64,000 nucleotides of DNA, taken from assembly GCF_021533195.1 (NCBI RefSeq), contig NZ_JAJNKB010000002.1:744001-808000 (forward strand). Direction: 5' to 3'. A program made the translations under genes and the position numbers. Every line of letters begins with the position of its first letter. Positions within the stretch are counted from its first letter, which is position 1. A model generated the notes under the pieces. It searched no databases, was not told the DNA's origin, and worked only from the letters and a program-made list of their open reading frames with translations. Positions 63,771 through 64,000 of this stretch are shown here, piece after piece. The stretch comes from Portibacter marinus (GTDB lineage: Bacteria; Bacteroidota; Bacteroidia; Chitinophagales; Saprospiraceae).

Positions 63771-64000
63771 CGAACCATTCAACAAGATTGCGTTCATCAA
63801 CCAAATCCCATGAACTCTTTGTATTTCTGGGTAACTTTGACTGTACCAATATCGCTTTGTCACTGCCCAATAATCGCAATTGATTGATAAAATTTGCCAT
63901 GTCATAAGCATTTCCTCCATGCTGTATACTGGTCCAATCCGTGTTTTCATCAACGTAGGCTCTGATATATAGGTCCAGAAAATAACCTGCATTTCCTCCG
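63745..64000 (-). CDS. 3' end of an unrecognised gene running off the window
   Basis: The minus strand is open from the window edge to a TGA at 63745-63747, giving at least 84 C-terminal residues with no start in the window. The product includes GGNAGYFLDLYIRAYVDE, MANFINQLRLLGSDKAILVQ and SSWDLVDERNLVEWF. The last stretch resembles the C-terminal end of some alpha/beta hydrolase-like proteins, but too little is present to assign a family. It overlaps the end of the SRPBCC gene tail to tail by 26 bp. Confidence 0.65.
   Translation of the reverse strand, partial: GGNAGYFLDLYIRAYVDENTDWTSIQHGGNAYDMANFINQLRLLGSDKAILVQSKLPRNTKSSWDLVDERNLVEWFARLCVQKE

Overview
The window is a chromosomal segment of a Bacteroidota bacterium, most likely a free-living, probably marine member of the Saprospiria or Cytophagia type. 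The evidence is a SusC/SusD pair, a short primary sigma factor without region 1.1, a type IX secretion C-terminal sorting domain, DUF4412/DUF2911/DUF937 proteins, and promoters of the Bacteroidota TAnnTTTG type rather than the E. coli type. The exact genus cannot be read from the sequence.

Region 1 (about 160-17960) looks like one regulated carbohydrate-use locus. It holds SusC/SusD (286-4911), a MORN-repeat protein, a CBM9-like protein, a family-10-like glycoside hydrolase and a LacI-type regulator on the minus strand. Divergent from the regulator is a tight five-gene run: a DUF1549/DUF1553 cytochrome-domain lipoprotein, a DUF1501 protein, a beta-propeller protein, a large membrane cytochrome/LRR/coagulation-factor-type protein, and a NagB deaminase fused to a LmbE/PIG-L deacetylase. 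Two perfect 14-bp palindromes of the same design lie upstream of susC and between lacI and the five-gene run, which ties both halves to one regulator. NagB suggests that the substrate carries amino sugars.

Region 2 (17940-37601) is mostly chromosomal backbone: transketolase, RluF-type pseudouridine synthase, PurC, the primary sigma factor RpoD/SigA, PNPase, ribosomal protein S15 and a VTT-domain membrane protein. Between them are several poorly described genes: a kinase-fold-like protein, a Nudix-like protein without its Nudix box, and a 1518-residue secreted protein made of 13 copies of a roughly 108-residue repeat.

Region 3 (37640-51905) is accessory. It has a COX1-derived small membrane protein overlapped by a 57-residue ORF, three related PD40-type lipoproteins, an ECF sigma factor, two alpha/beta hydrolases, a DUF2975/HTH pair, a serine hydrolase, a Crp/Fnr-like regulator, a TlpA-like thioredoxin protein and two acetyltransferases. 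Four genes here are broken by single-base changes (sigma factor, both hydrolases, DUF6326 protein), while none elsewhere in the window is visibly broken. This points to a decaying, possibly acquired block. It ends next to the 3' end of an initiator tRNA gene, but no integrase or repeated attachment site is visible.

Region 4 (52299-57900) is a five-gene operon: glutamine-synthetase-like ligase, short-chain dehydrogenase, aldehyde dehydrogenase, class I glutamine amidotransferase and ethanolamine-permease-like transporter. Together these fit a complete gamma-glutamylation route that turns ethanolamine (or a similar amino alcohol) into glycine and glutamate without ethanolamine ammonia-lyase. 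The window closes with a DPP-IV-type peptidase, a malic enzyme with a phosphotransacetylase-like domain, a CvfB-like RNA-binding protein, an SRPBCC protein, and the 3' end of a minus-strand gene that runs off the window.
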